A stretch of 64,000 nt of DNA from Ulvibacterium marinum (GCF_003626755.1 NZ_RBCJ01000003.1:1245859-1309858), one strand, 5' to 3'; shown: positions 26,687 to 35,706, counted from the stretch's first letter. Made by a program: numbers and translations. Notes: generated by a model not told the origin, from the letters alone.

Positions 26687-27637
26687 TTATGGGTTTGGGA
26701 ATAGGTTTAAGTGAGCTGTATACGTGGCATCCATTTTTTCAATCTTCAATTCATGCCGATTCGGATAGATATGCGCCAGGCGTTTCTTCAGATTATCGAG
26801 CCCGATACCTGCATTTTCGTGGGGAGCATTGGGGTCGTAATTATTGGCAATGGTAAAAAATATCTGATTGCCCGGCGTTTTCAGATCTAAATGGATATAG
26901 GCGTTTTCCGTTAATGGTTCAACACCATGCTTCAACGCATTTTCCAATAAAATAATAAAGAGCAATGGGGCAACCTTTACACCTTCCCGAATAGTATGAT
27001 TAAACCGAATTTCAACTTTTTTTTGATAGCGGATTTTATGTAGTTCGATGTAGTTTTCCAGATAACCGATTTCATCCTTCAATAACACTAAATCCTCTTT
27101 TCCCTGATAGATGGTATACCTCATCATATCGGACAGTTTTAAAACGACTTCCGGGGCTTTTTCGGATTTTTCTACCACTAAACCATAAAGATTATTCAAC
27201 GTATTGAAAAAGAAATGGGGATTGATTTGACTTGTAAGCAAAGCCAATTCCGCCCTTGCCTTATCTGCCTTTAGCATTTTTAACCAACGCCATTGTTCAT
27301 ATCCCCACAAAGCAGCAAAAACTGGAATCGGAAGGAGCATAAAATTTACCAAATTCAGACGATAATCCTGTACGTGATCGGGTGTGGTAGTAAAAAAGAA
27401 AAAATTATAAGCGATAACCAACCCGTATACGGAAAGAATGGCGATCCGATATTTTTTGAAAAATTCGGGCAAAATGAGGTAAGCAACCCCTAACCAAAAT
27501 AGAATCAACAGCGGAACAGTAAGGGAACTATCCCAAATACCGGTATAATGGGGTATAACAAACAGTACAGCCAGGAAAATAACAGTGATTCCCCCTTTGA
27601 TAAAAGCTTTGTAATTTTTTTGAACAAAACCATCCAT
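26687..27637 (-). CDS. LytS-type sensor histidine kinase (His_kinase PF06580 class)
   Basis: A 316-residue protein with four membrane segments in the first ~115 residues (ITVIFLAVLFVIPHYTGIW, VPLLILFWLGVAYLILP, IAILSVYGLVIAYNFFFF, VNFMLLPIPVFAALWGYE) and no extracellular sensor domain. The phospho-acceptor His is H141 in SQINPHFFFNTLNNLYGLV. The ATPase domain has LLFIILLENALKHGV and GIGLDNLKKRLAHIY. It signals to the LytTR regulator 2 bp downstream. The short membrane region suggests that it senses something in the membrane or interacts with a membrane partner. Confidence 0.92.
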   Translation of the reverse strand: MDGFVQKNYKAFIKGGITVIFLAVLFVIPHYTGIWDSSLTVPLLILFWLGVAYLILPEFFKKYRIAILSVYGLVIAYNFFFFTTTPDHVQDYRLNLVNFMLLPIPVFAALWGYEQWRWLKMLKADKARAELALLTSQINPHFFFNTLNNLYGLVVEKSEKAPEVVLKLSDMMRYTIYQGKEDLVLLKDEIGYLENYIELHKIRYQKKVEIRFNHTIREGVKVAPLLFIILLENALKHGVEPLTENAYIHLDLKTPGNQIFFTIANNYDPNAPHENAGIGLDNLKKRLAHIYPNRHELKIEKMDATYTAHLNLFPNP

Positions 27638-27847
27638 AATGCAAACTTAGCATTATTGATACGCGTCTTATAATCTCTTTGACCAACACTGTACATTTTG
27701 TGTCGAACACCATGTTTTTTTGATCGAATCCTATTAGCCCACGATTTAGCTATAAGTATATCCTCTTTTAGCGTGTTCATCAAAATAATTTCAAGAGACT
27801 TTTCAATGATTTTAGGTTTGAATCGCATAATCAAACTGTAAATCATT

Positions 27848-28852
27848 ATGAGAATTATTTGGAAAATCTTTAAGTGGATCGGCATATTTATTGGATCATT
27901 GTTGTTGCTCATTATTTTAACTGGCCTATGTCTGCGTCTGTTCAGTTCCAAACCGCAACCCCCCGGGGAACTGGTTGATATTGGAGGTTTTAAACTACAT
28001 ATCAATAGTACTGGAGCAAAAAACAATAAACCTACTTTGGTCATTGAGGCAGGGGCAGGTGGGCATAGCGAATACTATTATTGGTTGAGTGAAGGACTTA
28101 AGGATAGTCTACGCGTAGTTCGATATGATAGGGCCGGTATCGGTTATAGCGAACTTAGTGATGGTCCGCGAGACCCGGAAACCATTGCGCGCGAACTGCA
28201 TACCTTATTGAAAGAAGTGGGAGAATCACCACCCTATATTATGGCCGGTCATTCCTATGGAGGGCACTACATTCGCGTGTTTACTCAACTCTACCCCACC
28301 GAAGTGGCCGCGATGGTTTTTTTGGACGCCCCACATCCAGATATAGATGAGAGACACAACTTGCCACCACCACCTAGTTACATGGGCGCGATATACTATA
28401 CAGGAGCCGTTTTAGGAGATTTGGGTGTCTTGGATTTATATACCAGAATAGTCGAACGATCCATACTTTGGGCTCCCGGGCTACCCGAAGAAGTTACCGA
28501 CCGTTATCAGGATTACACTTTAAATGGAAAGTACCTTTGGGGTTATTTGGAAGAAGAGAAATGGTATAGGGATTTGGTGGAGATGTCTAGAAATGCAAGC
28601 GAATTCGATTCTTTGCCGATTCGGGTGTTCTCAGGAACACATTTAAATGAAAAGGCAGTTAGAAGCATGGGTCTTAATCCAGAAAAGATGAGAGCTGAAC
28701 GGGTAGAGATGCAGGAAGAAATGGCAAATCTTTCAACAAATGGTAAAGTCTTTTTCCTTGACGGAGGTCATGTTACCATTTTTACCGAAAAGAAAAATGC
28801 CGATATTATTTGTAAAGAGATAATTCAACTTTCGGAAGAATTAAAAAACTGA
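27848..28852 (+). CDS. Alpha/beta hydrolase, membrane-anchored
   Basis: A 334-residue protein with one N-terminal hydrophobic span (FIGSLLLLIILTGLCLRLF). The hydrolase fold shows LVIEAGAGGHSEYYYW (oxyanion strand), VVRYDRAGIGYSE, nucleophile elbow GHSYGGHYIR (Ser in GHSYG), catalytic Asp probably in VFSGTHLNEK or DAPHPDID, and the catalytic His in FLDGGHVTIFTE. Similar proteins are annotated as prolyl-aminopeptidase-like or haloalkane dehalogenase-like hydrolases; the substrate is not predictable. It is divergent from the LytS kinase gene (210 bp apart), which may share a regulatory region with it. Confidence 0.88.
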   Translation: MRIIWKIFKWIGIFIGSLLLLIILTGLCLRLFSSKPQPPGELVDIGGFKLHINSTGAKNNKPTLVIEAGAGGHSEYYYWLSEGLKDSLRVVRYDRAGIGYSELSDGPRDPETIARELHTLLKEVGESPPYIMAGHSYGGHYIRVFTQLYPTEVAAMVFLDAPHPDIDERHNLPPPPSYMGAIYYTGAVLGDLGVLDLYTRIVERSILWAPGLPEEVTDRYQDYTLNGKYLWGYLEEEKWYRDLVEMSRNASEFDSLPIRVFSGTHLNEKAVRSMGLNPEKMRAERVEMQEEMANLSTNGKVFFLDGGHVTIFTEKKNADIICKEIIQLSEELKN

Positions 28853-28988
28853 AAAGGGTACCGTTATGGTGTTTCTCCATCTAAAAGTCTGAACAAACTG
28901 AATTAAGATGGGTGAAAGAATTGTATTGGAATGCAGTTAAGAGATGCATAGGAACACCATCCTTTTTGGGTCTATGGACGTACATTTC

Positions 28989-29762
28989 TTAATCACAGCT
29001 TTTCTTGGCACTAAAGTCGTCCGCCTGGGATAATGCTTCATTCTGGGAAATGTCCTCTTTATGCAGCAATAGCCGATCTATGGCATGAAAGTCCGAACGG
29101 GCCGAGATTTCCATAAGATAAACACCAGGTTCTTCAAAGGTTACATAAACATCATGGGCATCATGGTCCGAAGTCCGGGCCTGCCATTTAAAACTGTTGT
29201 CATTACCGCTTCGGTACACCTTAAACCAACCCTCCTTGGAAGCCCCATTTGGGTTGGGCTCTTTTCCGGAACCACCCGGATAGACTTTGCTGCCGTCGTT
29301 TTTCATTCCAAAGAAGTCTTGGCCATCGGGAAAACGCAACCAGGAATCATTGTGTTCCGTGCCGTTATCTCCTTTTCGATACGATGATTTCCACGTGAAT
29401 CGATAGGTGCCGGTATCGGTTATCCTAACGGGAAAGGTAATCATACCATTACCTGGATTGCCCATACTGGCATCACCCTCCCATTGCATGTAACCCTGGC
29501 CGGAAACACCATCAATGGCATCTTTCAATACCCAACCTTCCGGGAAATCGTTGTCCTCAAATTCAATGGATAGGATGCCGTCTTTTTCCTCGAAAACGAA
29601 ACCAACGGAACCAGGGCAATCATTTTCGGGTTCTTTAAGCTCTTGCACATCTTCCTGTTCCGTACCATCTTCCGTTAACTGTTCCTCCAAGGAAGCCTCC
29701 TCATTGCTACAGGAAGGGAAGGCGAATATGACAATCAAGGATAGGATAAGTAGGGTTCTCAT
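28989..29762 (-). CDS. Lipoprotein with carbohydrate-binding-like beta-sandwich
   Basis: A 257-residue lipoprotein read from ATG 29762 (MRTLLILSLIVIFAFPSC, lipobox FPSC). An acidic linker follows (EEASLEEQLTEDGTEQEDVQ). The main domain (about residues 50-240) looks like a CBM6/CBM35-type beta-sandwich: FPEGWVLKDAIDGVSGQGYM, TFPVRITDTGTYRFTWKSSY, NDSWLRFPDGQDFFGMKNDG and GVYLMEISARSDFHAIDRLL, where the last segment is typical of such modules. Carbohydrate binding is inferred, not shown. An upstream in-frame ATG at 29816 would place unrelated residues before the signal. It lies near two other lipoprotein genes. Confidence 0.65.
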   Translation of the reverse strand: MRTLLILSLIVIFAFPSCSNEEASLEEQLTEDGTEQEDVQELKEPENDCPGSVGFVFEEKDGILSIEFEDNDFPEGWVLKDAIDGVSGQGYMQWEGDASMGNPGNGMITFPVRITDTGTYRFTWKSSYRKGDNGTEHNDSWLRFPDGQDFFGMKNDGSKVYPGGSGKEPNPNGASKEGWFKVYRSGNDNSFKWQARTSDHDAHDVYVTFEEPGVYLMEISARSDFHAIDRLLLHKEDISQNEALSQADDFSAKKSCD

Positions 29763-30009
29763 AACTTGGGTTTTGACTGGACAACGCCAAAAGCGAAATC
29801 CATATTGTCCGAGCATGGAAACATTCGATGAAATTCAGTCTAAAAGGCAGAGGGTTATAAGACTTTTCGACAAAACGAAGCGGACAATGCCGTGTCATTT
29901 AAATTCCTGCAGTCTATTGAACTCCTTTTTTAAGTCATGGAAAAGGAAATTTTTGAAGCAACCCATAAGCCTTGGAAGTATCTATTGAAAAAGGAATAAT
30001 TGCTTTTTT

Positions 30010-30444
30010 ATGCGAATTTTTTTTCTATTACTTTTTATCCTTGTTTCATGTGAAAAGGAATCTTCAAACGAGAATTCTTTCGGAACGTGTGATGCGGACG
30101 GAACTTTCACTGATGTTGAACGTACCACTGCCAGATTGATAGGAAATTGGAAATGGACTAAAAGCGATTGCGGACTTTGTGCCAATCCGGGGATACGTGA
30201 AGCCGACAAAAATATCATGGCTAGTTTTGCCGCTGACGGAACATTTTCGGTAAAGGAAGATTCGGAGACCATAGAAGAAGGGACTTGGGAGTTTTTGGAA
30301 TCCTATGGAGGGTTCTTTATATCGATTGAACCAAAAAATGCAGCGTATTTAAATGGCTCGATCCGTGTTTGTGATACGGAACTAATTTCGGACGCACGAC
30401 CCTGGGACGGGGCTGGTTTTTTGTTCGTTAAGGTGGATTCATAA
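30010..30444 (+). CDS. Lipocalin-like lipoprotein
   Basis: A 144-residue lipoprotein (MRIFFLLLFILVSCEKE, lipobox LVSC). The mature part starts with ARLIGNWKWTKSDCGLC, the small "G-x-W" lipocalin-like start, and continues SFAADGTFSVKED and EEGTWEFLESYGGFFIS, a repeating beta-strand pattern of a small barrel. Three cysteines (GTC, DCGLC, VCDTE) may form disulfides. Flavobacterial genomes carry many such lipocalin-like lipoproteins of unknown ligand. It is convergent with the LamG lipoprotein gene. Confidence 0.6.
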   Translation: MRIFFLLLFILVSCEKESSNENSFGTCDADGTFTDVERTTARLIGNWKWTKSDCGLCANPGIREADKNIMASFAADGTFSVKEDSETIEEGTWEFLESYGGFFISIEPKNAAYLNGSIRVCDTELISDARPWDGAGFLFVKVDS

Positions 30445-30514
30445 ATTACAATCTTACTAGTTGGCCGATTAACGAAAAGAAATTAAGGAGAAAGCAAAGT
30501 TTCAAAAAACGTTT

Positions 30515-31417
30515 TTAATCCAAAATCGTCTTAACCCCATTTTCCGTGGAATAAAGTGCCTTGATTTCGTTTTCCGTCAGCGCTCTATTGTAAATGGACA
30601 AATCGTCCATAAATCCAATATAGCTTAGTCCCAAATAGATGTTGGACCGATTCAATTCCCAGGTAAAAGAATCCGAAATATCCGGTCTGGTCCCTTTTAA
30701 TTCCCCGTTGATGTATAGGGAGGCTTGGCCTTTTTCGGTATTCAATCCGGAAAAATTAATGAGTATATGTGTCCATTCCCCTTTGCCAAAAGGCGGGTTG
30801 ACCACAGGTACGAGTTGCGGTAGAAAAAGATCGTTCTCGTCTTCCAATCCCTCGGGATTCCAGATATTTCGATCTCCGATGACCCCTAATCTGAAATCCC
30901 TAGGGTTATTTTCGGTAAAATCTACCCAAATGGCGGCATCGTTATAACTAACGTCCGTAATTTGAATGGGGTCGCAGAAGCCTTGTTCCAGATCGGTAGC
31001 GGGATCAAGACTTAACCAAAAAGAAATGGCCCCTTGCCAATTTTCCTTACTATACGCTATGTTCCCTGCACTGGCATAATAGATGTATCCTTCACTACGT
31101 TGGGTAAATTGAAGCCCATAGCCATATTTGCCTTTTCCTTCCTGGCGCGTAATATCTGGTTTGTGAAGGCCTACTCTGGAAGAATCGAGGGCTTTCCTAT
31201 TGGAAACGGTATAGAGTAGGGAATCCCCACTTGCAAAATCAGCGTTGACCCCGGTGTCAAAAGAGGCATAAAAAGTAAGTGCCTTTCTCAAGTCGGCGGC
31301 CAAGGTATCTTCTTTAGCCTCCGCCTTTTTAACTTTTTTCTCTTTACAGGAAGTCAATCCGATAGTACATAGTAGGAGCGTCAGCCCCCAGTATTTTACG
31401 ATAGCTCTTTTAGTCAT
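30515..31417 (-). CDS. LamG/concanavalin A-like domain lipoprotein
   Basis: A 300-residue lipoprotein (LTLLLCTIGLTSCKEKK, lipobox LTSC). A lysine-rich linker is followed by a laminin-G/ConA-type jelly roll at about residues 50-290: ALTFYASFDTGVNADFASGD, GYGLQFTQRSEGYIYYASAG, GAISFWLSLDP, GEWTHILINFSGLN and YINGELKGTRPDI, ending with the standard signature MDDLSIYNRALTENEIKALY. Such proteins bind carbohydrates or act as accessory modules of surface enzymes; no catalytic domain is present here. It is divergent from the Crp/Fnr gene, separated by a 323-bp region. Confidence 0.85.
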   Translation of the reverse strand: MTKRAIVKYWGLTLLLCTIGLTSCKEKKVKKAEAKEDTLAADLRKALTFYASFDTGVNADFASGDSLLYTVSNRKALDSSRVGLHKPDITRQEGKGKYGYGLQFTQRSEGYIYYASAGNIAYSKENWQGAISFWLSLDPATDLEQGFCDPIQITDVSYNDAAIWVDFTENNPRDFRLGVIGDRNIWNPEGLEDENDLFLPQLVPVVNPPFGKGEWTHILINFSGLNTEKGQASLYINGELKGTRPDISDSFTWELNRSNIYLGLSYIGFMDDLSIYNRALTENEIKALYSTENGVKTILD

Positions 31418-31654
31418 GGGTTTTCATGTTGAAAATGGTACAACTCCTAAAATACATAATTAATACATAAGGTTGTGAGAATAGGCGATAATTGAACCTG
31501 ACTTTGTCCGTACAAGGCCAAAAACTTCTCTTAACTACCATTGAGAGTCCATTTGATGCGCAAAAGGAAGTAGGTAGGGCTTCAAAGTAAAATAAGAACA
31601 CCCTTTTTATTGAAAATGCCACAAAGTAGCATGACTTGGCGAATTATGTTCTTT

Positions 31655-31662
31655 TATATTTG
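31655..31662 (+). promoter_or_regulatory. Putative -7 element of the Crp/Fnr gene in a 323-bp divergent region
   Basis: TATATTTG exactly fits the Bacteroidota TAnnTTTG -7 consensus and lies ~80 bp upstream of the Crp/Fnr start at 31741. A TTGG at 31636-31639 is closer than the ideal -33 spacing. The rest of 31418-31740 is AT-rich and holds no gene I can support. Confidence 0.4.
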
Positions 31663-31740
31663 TATAACCCAAAGGCACGAACCTTGGAATATGCCGATGC
31701 ATGGCCATTGTGCATATGACAGAAACTCCACTGGTGAATA

Positions 31741-32313
31741 ATGGCTTACGATTTATTAAGACAACAGATTAAAAAAAACATCCAAATCTCAAACCTTGAC
31801 TTGGATACGATCTGTAGTTATTTTAATCCAAGTTTTATTGAGAAGAAAGATTTCGTACTAAGACAGGGCAGTATTTTCAAATTCGAGGGTTTCGTTTTGG
31901 AAGGTTGCTTTAGAATTTTTACGATCGATACCAAAGGAAATGAAAATACCTTATATTTTGCGGCCAAGGATTGGTGGTTGATGGATATTGATAGTTTCAT
32001 GAATCAAACCCCTTCCAATTTGAACATTCAAGCTTTGGAAGATAGCCAGGTGCTGTTGATCAATAGAACCGACAAACTTTCACTTTACGAATCGGTTCCG
32101 ATGGTAGAAAAACTGTTTAGGGTGATGTCCCAAAAAGCATTGATCTCATGGCAACGTCGCCTAATTAGAAACCATTGCCAGACCGCAAAGGAACGCTATC
32201 ATTATTTTACGAATACCTACCCCAACATTGTATCAAAACTTACGGACAAACAGATTGCCAGCTATCTCGGCATAACCCATGAGTTTTTAAGCAAAATAAA
32301 AAAACGGTCTTAA
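31741..32313 (+). CDS. Crp/Fnr family transcriptional regulator
   Basis: A 190-residue protein. The cyclic-nucleotide-binding-like beta-roll is at about residues 25-115 (FIEKKDFVLRQGSIFKFEGF, GCFRIFTIDTKGNENTLYF, DWWLMDIDSFMNQTPSNL). There is no cysteine cluster, so it is not an Fe-S Fnr. The C-terminal helix-turn-helix reads LTDKQIASYLGITHEFLSKI. The recognition helix has E-F-L-S-K, comparable with the E-x2-S-R of Fnr that reads TTGAT. A TTGAA-n4-TTCAA palindrome lies just downstream at 32337. It probably controls the downstream genes 32403-35173, which begin 90 bp after its stop. Confidence 0.9.
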   Translation: MAYDLLRQQIKKNIQISNLDLDTICSYFNPSFIEKKDFVLRQGSIFKFEGFVLEGCFRIFTIDTKGNENTLYFAAKDWWLMDIDSFMNQTPSNLNIQALEDSQVLLINRTDKLSLYESVPMVEKLFRVMSQKALISWQRRLIRNHCQTAKERYHYFTNTYPNIVSKLTDKQIASYLGITHEFLSKIKKRS

Positions 32314-32336
32314 TTTATAGTCTCAAAAGGGGCCAG

Positions 32337-32350
32337 TTGAACTTGTTCAA
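32337..32350. promoter_or_regulatory. Fnr/Crp-like 14-bp palindromic operator
   Basis: TTGAACTTGTTCAA is a perfect inverted repeat (TTGAA-CTTG-TTCAA) with the half-site length and spacing of Fnr/Crp boxes. An AT-rich -7-like stretch with TTTG ending at 32380 lies downstream, which would put the box centre near -42 if transcription starts about 6 bp after it. That is the classical class II activation position. The link to the adjacent regulator is inference. Confidence 0.45.
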
Positions 32351-32402
32351 TTTTTTTCTCAAAACAGTTTATAATTTTTGTACTCTAACTAAAAAAGGAA
32401 TT

Positions 32403-32891
32403 ATGAACTTATTTGAGAGACCAAAAATTTGCATTATTGTGTTGGGCCTAATTTTGGGATTCAACGTCGGGCAAGCACAGATAGCCCATGACATTACGCA
32501 TGACGATGCTTTTAAAGCACTCCTGGCCGCAAAGCAAAAGGCCGAAGATTCCAATGTTTTGGTAAACATTGCGGTAGTTGATGCCGGTGCCAACCTAAAG
32601 GCATTTATACGGATGGACGAATCGTTCCTAGGGAGTATTGATGTAGCCATTAAGAAGGCAAAAACAGCAAGATATTTTGACATAGATACTGGAAAATTGG
32701 GGGAATTAACGCAGCCGGGAGGTGCCATATACAATATAGAACTCTCCAATGAGGGTTTAATTACCTTTCCTGGCGGATTACCTATAAAGAACAAAAACGG
32801 TAAAATTGTCGGGGCTATCGGTGTAAGCGGCGGCACCATAGAGCAAGACAGGGATATTGCCAAGGCGGGGGTTCAATCAATTCTAAAATAG
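32403..32891 (+). CDS. Secreted HbpS/GlcG-like protein
   Basis: A 162-residue protein from ATG 32403; an earlier TTG at 32337 would overlap the operator. A signal peptide (ICIIVLGLILGFNVGQAQ) precedes the GlcG/HbpS domain (PF03928): ALLAAKQKAEDSNVLVNIAV, VDAGANLKAFIRMDESFLGS, KKAKTARYFDIDTG, and the glycine-rich GGLPIKNKNGKIVGAIGVSG. HbpS of Streptomyces binds heme and senses redox outside the cell, and GlcG-type genes occur beside diverse oxidoreductases. Heme binding is not proven here. The product starts a likely operon with the propeller-Dabb and SDR genes. Confidence 0.85.
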   Translation: MNLFERPKICIIVLGLILGFNVGQAQIAHDITHDDAFKALLAAKQKAEDSNVLVNIAVVDAGANLKAFIRMDESFLGSIDVAIKKAKTARYFDIDTGKLGELTQPGGAIYNIELSNEGLITFPGGLPIKNKNGKIVGAIGVSGGTIEQDRDIAKAGVQSILK

Positions 32892-32918
32892 TTCAGTACA
32901 TCTGAAAAAGTGAAGGTT

Positions 32919-34442
32919 ATGAATAAAACAAAAAGTTTCATACTAAGTATCACATTGTTCATGTCGCAAATTTGTTTAGCGCAAGTTTCGGATGGACCAA
33001 TGCTATACAGACAGGACTTCAAGAAAATTTCGGCCAACAATACCGTTACAATAACCAGCTACAAAAAAAATGGTGGAGATTACGTATTTGTTGGTGGTTT
33101 TGGCAACATTGATGTTTTCAGCCTAAATAAAGAAGGTTTACTAACACCAATAAGTAACCATGAACTTTACAAGCAAAAGGGACCTGCAAGAGGAATGGTC
33201 GCCGATCACATCAACGGTACCGATTTTCTATTCGTGGCCAACAAATATGGAAACGTTATCGAGACGTTTAAAATTTTGGATAACGGATCTTTGGATCGGG
33301 TCGCCCTGGTAGAAGATACCGATGAAACTCACCTTGGTGTGGCCATTACACTTCAAGTTGTCCACATGAAAAAATCATCCTATCTATTTATAGGAGGCTT
33401 GGAAGAAACTCCCGGATTAAGCTGTTTTAAAATACTGAACGATGGCAAACTAGAACATGTACAGTCCATGAAAGATGATGAAACCATTTTTACCGATGGT
33501 ATAATCGGAATGTACACTCATAAAATTAACGGAAAAACTTTTTTATACACAGGGGGATTTCAGGATAATGGAGTGAGTAGTTTTAGGGTCTATGAAAATG
33601 GGAAATTCAAAAATATCAACAACATAGGTGATAACAAAACTGATAGGTTTTTAACCGGTGCTTACCCTGTAACCGGTGTGCAATTGGGAGGCAATTATTA
33701 TGTAATTGTAGGTCACAGACATCATAAATATTATGAAAGAAACGGGTTTATCAAAAACACCGACTTTTTTTACCACGGTGATGGGGTGAGTGTTTTCAAA
33801 ATAAATACAAAAGGGGCTTTGGTGCCTCACTTCGTTTTAAAGGATGACGAACACACCAAGTTACAGGGGCAGACTAGGATTGAAGTGGTTTCGGTAACCG
33901 AGGATGAAGCCATTTTAGCGGTTGGTACCAGAGACGATGCCAGTATTCAACTTTGTAGACTTAATAAAGAAGGTGTTTTAAGCCCCCTGAATTATTTGGA
34001 AACAGGCTTTTCGATTTACTATGGTCTAAGGTCCCATAACATAGATAGCACTGATTTTCTTATTGCCGGTTCGAATAGATTCGATTTGCATAAGGTGGCC
34101 AGTTACAAAGTGGCCCCTAAAATTGATACGGAAGGAAAAGTACTGCGGCATGTCGTAAACCTAAAATATAAGGCAGAGGCTAGTGAAGCACAGATAGAGG
34201 AAGCCATCAAAACCTTTATAGATATCAAAAATGATATTCCTGAAATCGCCAGTATTGAATGGGGGATAAACAACAGCACAGAGGGGGCCAGTAAAGGCTT
34301 TACCCATAGCTTTACCCTAACCTTTAACGATGAACATGCCAGGGAAATTTACCTGTTCCATAAAGCGCATTTGGATTTGGTAAGCAAAGTAGGCCCCATA
34401 ATAGAAGATGTTTTTGTGATGGATTATTGGACGGAAAAATAA
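32919..34442 (+). CDS. Secreted beta-propeller protein with C-terminal Dabb domain
   Basis: A 507-residue protein read from ATG 32919 (a GTG at 32910 is also in frame). The signal peptide ends at SQICLAQ. Residues about 30-395 form a lactonase-like propeller with repeated blades (YVFVGGFGNIDVFSLNKEG, DFLFVANKYGNVIETFKI, YLFIGGLEETPGLSCFKI, FLYTGGFQDNGVSSFRVYE). Residues about 405-507 form a stress-responsive A/B barrel (Dabb) domain: LRHVVNLKYKAEASEAQIEE, SIEWGINNSTEGASKGFTHS, YLFHKAHLDLVSKVGPIIED. Dabb domains usually stand alone as dimers, so a secreted fusion to a propeller is uncommon. It lies between the HbpS-like and SDR genes (27-bp and 11-bp gaps). Confidence 0.75.
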   Translation: MNKTKSFILSITLFMSQICLAQVSDGPMLYRQDFKKISANNTVTITSYKKNGGDYVFVGGFGNIDVFSLNKEGLLTPISNHELYKQKGPARGMVADHINGTDFLFVANKYGNVIETFKILDNGSLDRVALVEDTDETHLGVAITLQVVHMKKSSYLFIGGLEETPGLSCFKILNDGKLEHVQSMKDDETIFTDGIIGMYTHKINGKTFLYTGGFQDNGVSSFRVYENGKFKNINNIGDNKTDRFLTGAYPVTGVQLGGNYYVIVGHRHHKYYERNGFIKNTDFFYHGDGVSVFKINTKGALVPHFVLKDDEHTKLQGQTRIEVVSVTEDEAILAVGTRDDASIQLCRLNKEGVLSPLNYLETGFSIYYGLRSHNIDSTDFLIAGSNRFDLHKVASYKVAPKIDTEGKVLRHVVNLKYKAEASEAQIEEAIKTFIDIKNDIPEIASIEWGINNSTEGASKGFTHSFTLTFNDEHAREIYLFHKAHLDLVSKVGPIIEDVFVMDYWTEK

Positions 34443-34453
34443 ACACTAAGGAA

Positions 34454-35173
34454 ATGAGCGATTTAAAATATAAAAAGGCCATTATAACCGGAGGTAGCAG
34501 AGGGTTGGGAAAGGCTACTGCCATAGCTTTCGCAAAAGAAGGCATTGACGTTGCCATAACGGGTAGAAACGAAGATAAACTAAAGGAAACCGTAGCCGAA
34601 TTAAAAACTTTTGGAATAAAAGCAATGTATTCGATATTTGATGTTGGCAACTACGAAGATGTCAAAAGCAACATCAAAAACATCGTGAAAACCTTGGGAA
34701 CGGTCGATATTTTGGTAAATAACGCTGGTATTGCGGCCATAGGGTCTTTTAATGATATGAAAATTGAACAGTGGAGTCAAATTATTCAAACCAATGTTAT
34801 GGGCATGTATTATGTAACCAAGGAAGTTTTGCCTTATTTGCTGGATAAAAATGAAGGCGATATTATTAATGTGTCTTCCACTGCAGGTTTAAACGGAAAT
34901 GCCAATATATCTGCTTATTCAGCTTCAAAATTTGCGGTTATAGGCATGTCGGAATCCTTAATGAAGGAGGTTCGAAAAAATAATATTCGAGTAAATACCT
35001 TAACACCCAGTACCATTGAATCCGATATGACCATTGAGTTGGGTATTGCGACCAAAGGTTCTGAAAGCAGTATACTCCAGCCAGAAGACTTTGCTGAATT
35101 GATACTCACAGGTTTGAAACTTCCAAGACGGGCAATGCTGAAAAGTGCCGCGTTATGGTCTACAAATCCATAA
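34454..35173 (+). CDS. Short-chain dehydrogenase, FabG-like
   Basis: A 239-residue classical SDR read from ATG 34454 (MSDLKYKKAIITGGS), 11 bp after the propeller gene stop; an ATG at 34427 would overlap that gene. Cofactor motif is TGGSRGLG, followed by NNAGIA, catalytic Ser in INVSSTAG and YSASK (Y-x3-K). The product is typical of 3-oxoacyl-ACP reductase-type SDRs, but isolated copies act on many alcohols and ketones. It is the last gene of the Crp/Fnr-linked set. The island attachment region begins about 420 bp downstream. Confidence 0.9.
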   Translation: MSDLKYKKAIITGGSRGLGKATAIAFAKEGIDVAITGRNEDKLKETVAELKTFGIKAMYSIFDVGNYEDVKSNIKNIVKTLGTVDILVNNAGIAAIGSFNDMKIEQWSQIIQTNVMGMYYVTKEVLPYLLDKNEGDIINVSSTAGLNGNANISAYSASKFAVIGMSESLMKEVRKNNIRVNTLTPSTIESDMTIELGIATKGSESSILQPEDFAELILTGLKLPRRAMLKSAALWSTNP

Positions 35174-35598
35174 AGACGACTTACTATAGACCATTCCAAA
35201 TACCCCCTAAACAGAAAGTTTTTTGGAACCAACAAACTCTTGTTTTCACAGTTTTGTTTGAGTCCTAGATTTTATTCAAAAAACTTTTCACATGTTTTCT
35301 GACCAGTTTTTGTAGAGCTCCCATAGAAAAGCGTAAAGCAAAAATCTGATAGAACATATTTCTATGTTTCCGACCATCTCAGGAAAGCTCGGATTTTCTC
35401 TGAAACAAAGAACCTTTATTAAATAGGGTGGCTTACTCTGGGGATTTGGTTGTGGTTAATTTCGCTATGCTCGTTTGACCCGGCGCTCCAAAGCTCAAAA
35501 CCCATTCGGGCTTGCTGTGCTCAACAAACGCGTTAGCTTACAAAAAAAGTGAGCTCCTGTATTGCTCGCTTTGAATTTGTTTTCCGTTGGGCTTACTG

Positions 35599-35616
35599 GT
35601 GACCTGGCCGGGGCTC
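35599..35616 (-). other. Second relic of tRNA 3' end
   Basis: The 18 bases GTGACCTGGCCGGGGCTC are identical to the start of the relic at 35706-35728, 107 bp away, but then diverge at CCCTTCG. This suggests a repeated or nested insertion at a tRNA 3' end, or a duplicated attachment remnant. Confidence 0.45.
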
Positions 35617-35663
35617 CCTTCGTCTTGGCTCAGGACAGGCTTCTCACCCCGATTTTACACCAT

Positions 35664-35693
35664 AAAAAAACCCTGATCATAAATGTCAGGGTT
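35664..35693 (-). terminator. Rho-independent terminator beside tRNA relic
   Basis: AACCCTGA (35669-35676) pairs with TCAGGGTT (35686-35693) around a 9-base loop. On the minus strand the hairpin is followed by seven Ts (plus-strand As 35664-35670). It lies just beyond the tRNA 3'-end relic, as if it once terminated that tRNA transcript. Confidence 0.65.
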
Positions 35694-35706
35694 CCATGTC
35701 ACCTTG

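Noticed and set aside
27505-28044. 179-codon minus-strand frame at the kinase/hydrolase junction
   Set aside because: It overlaps the real sensor kinase and alpha/beta hydrolase genes in another frame, and its sequence shows no domain.
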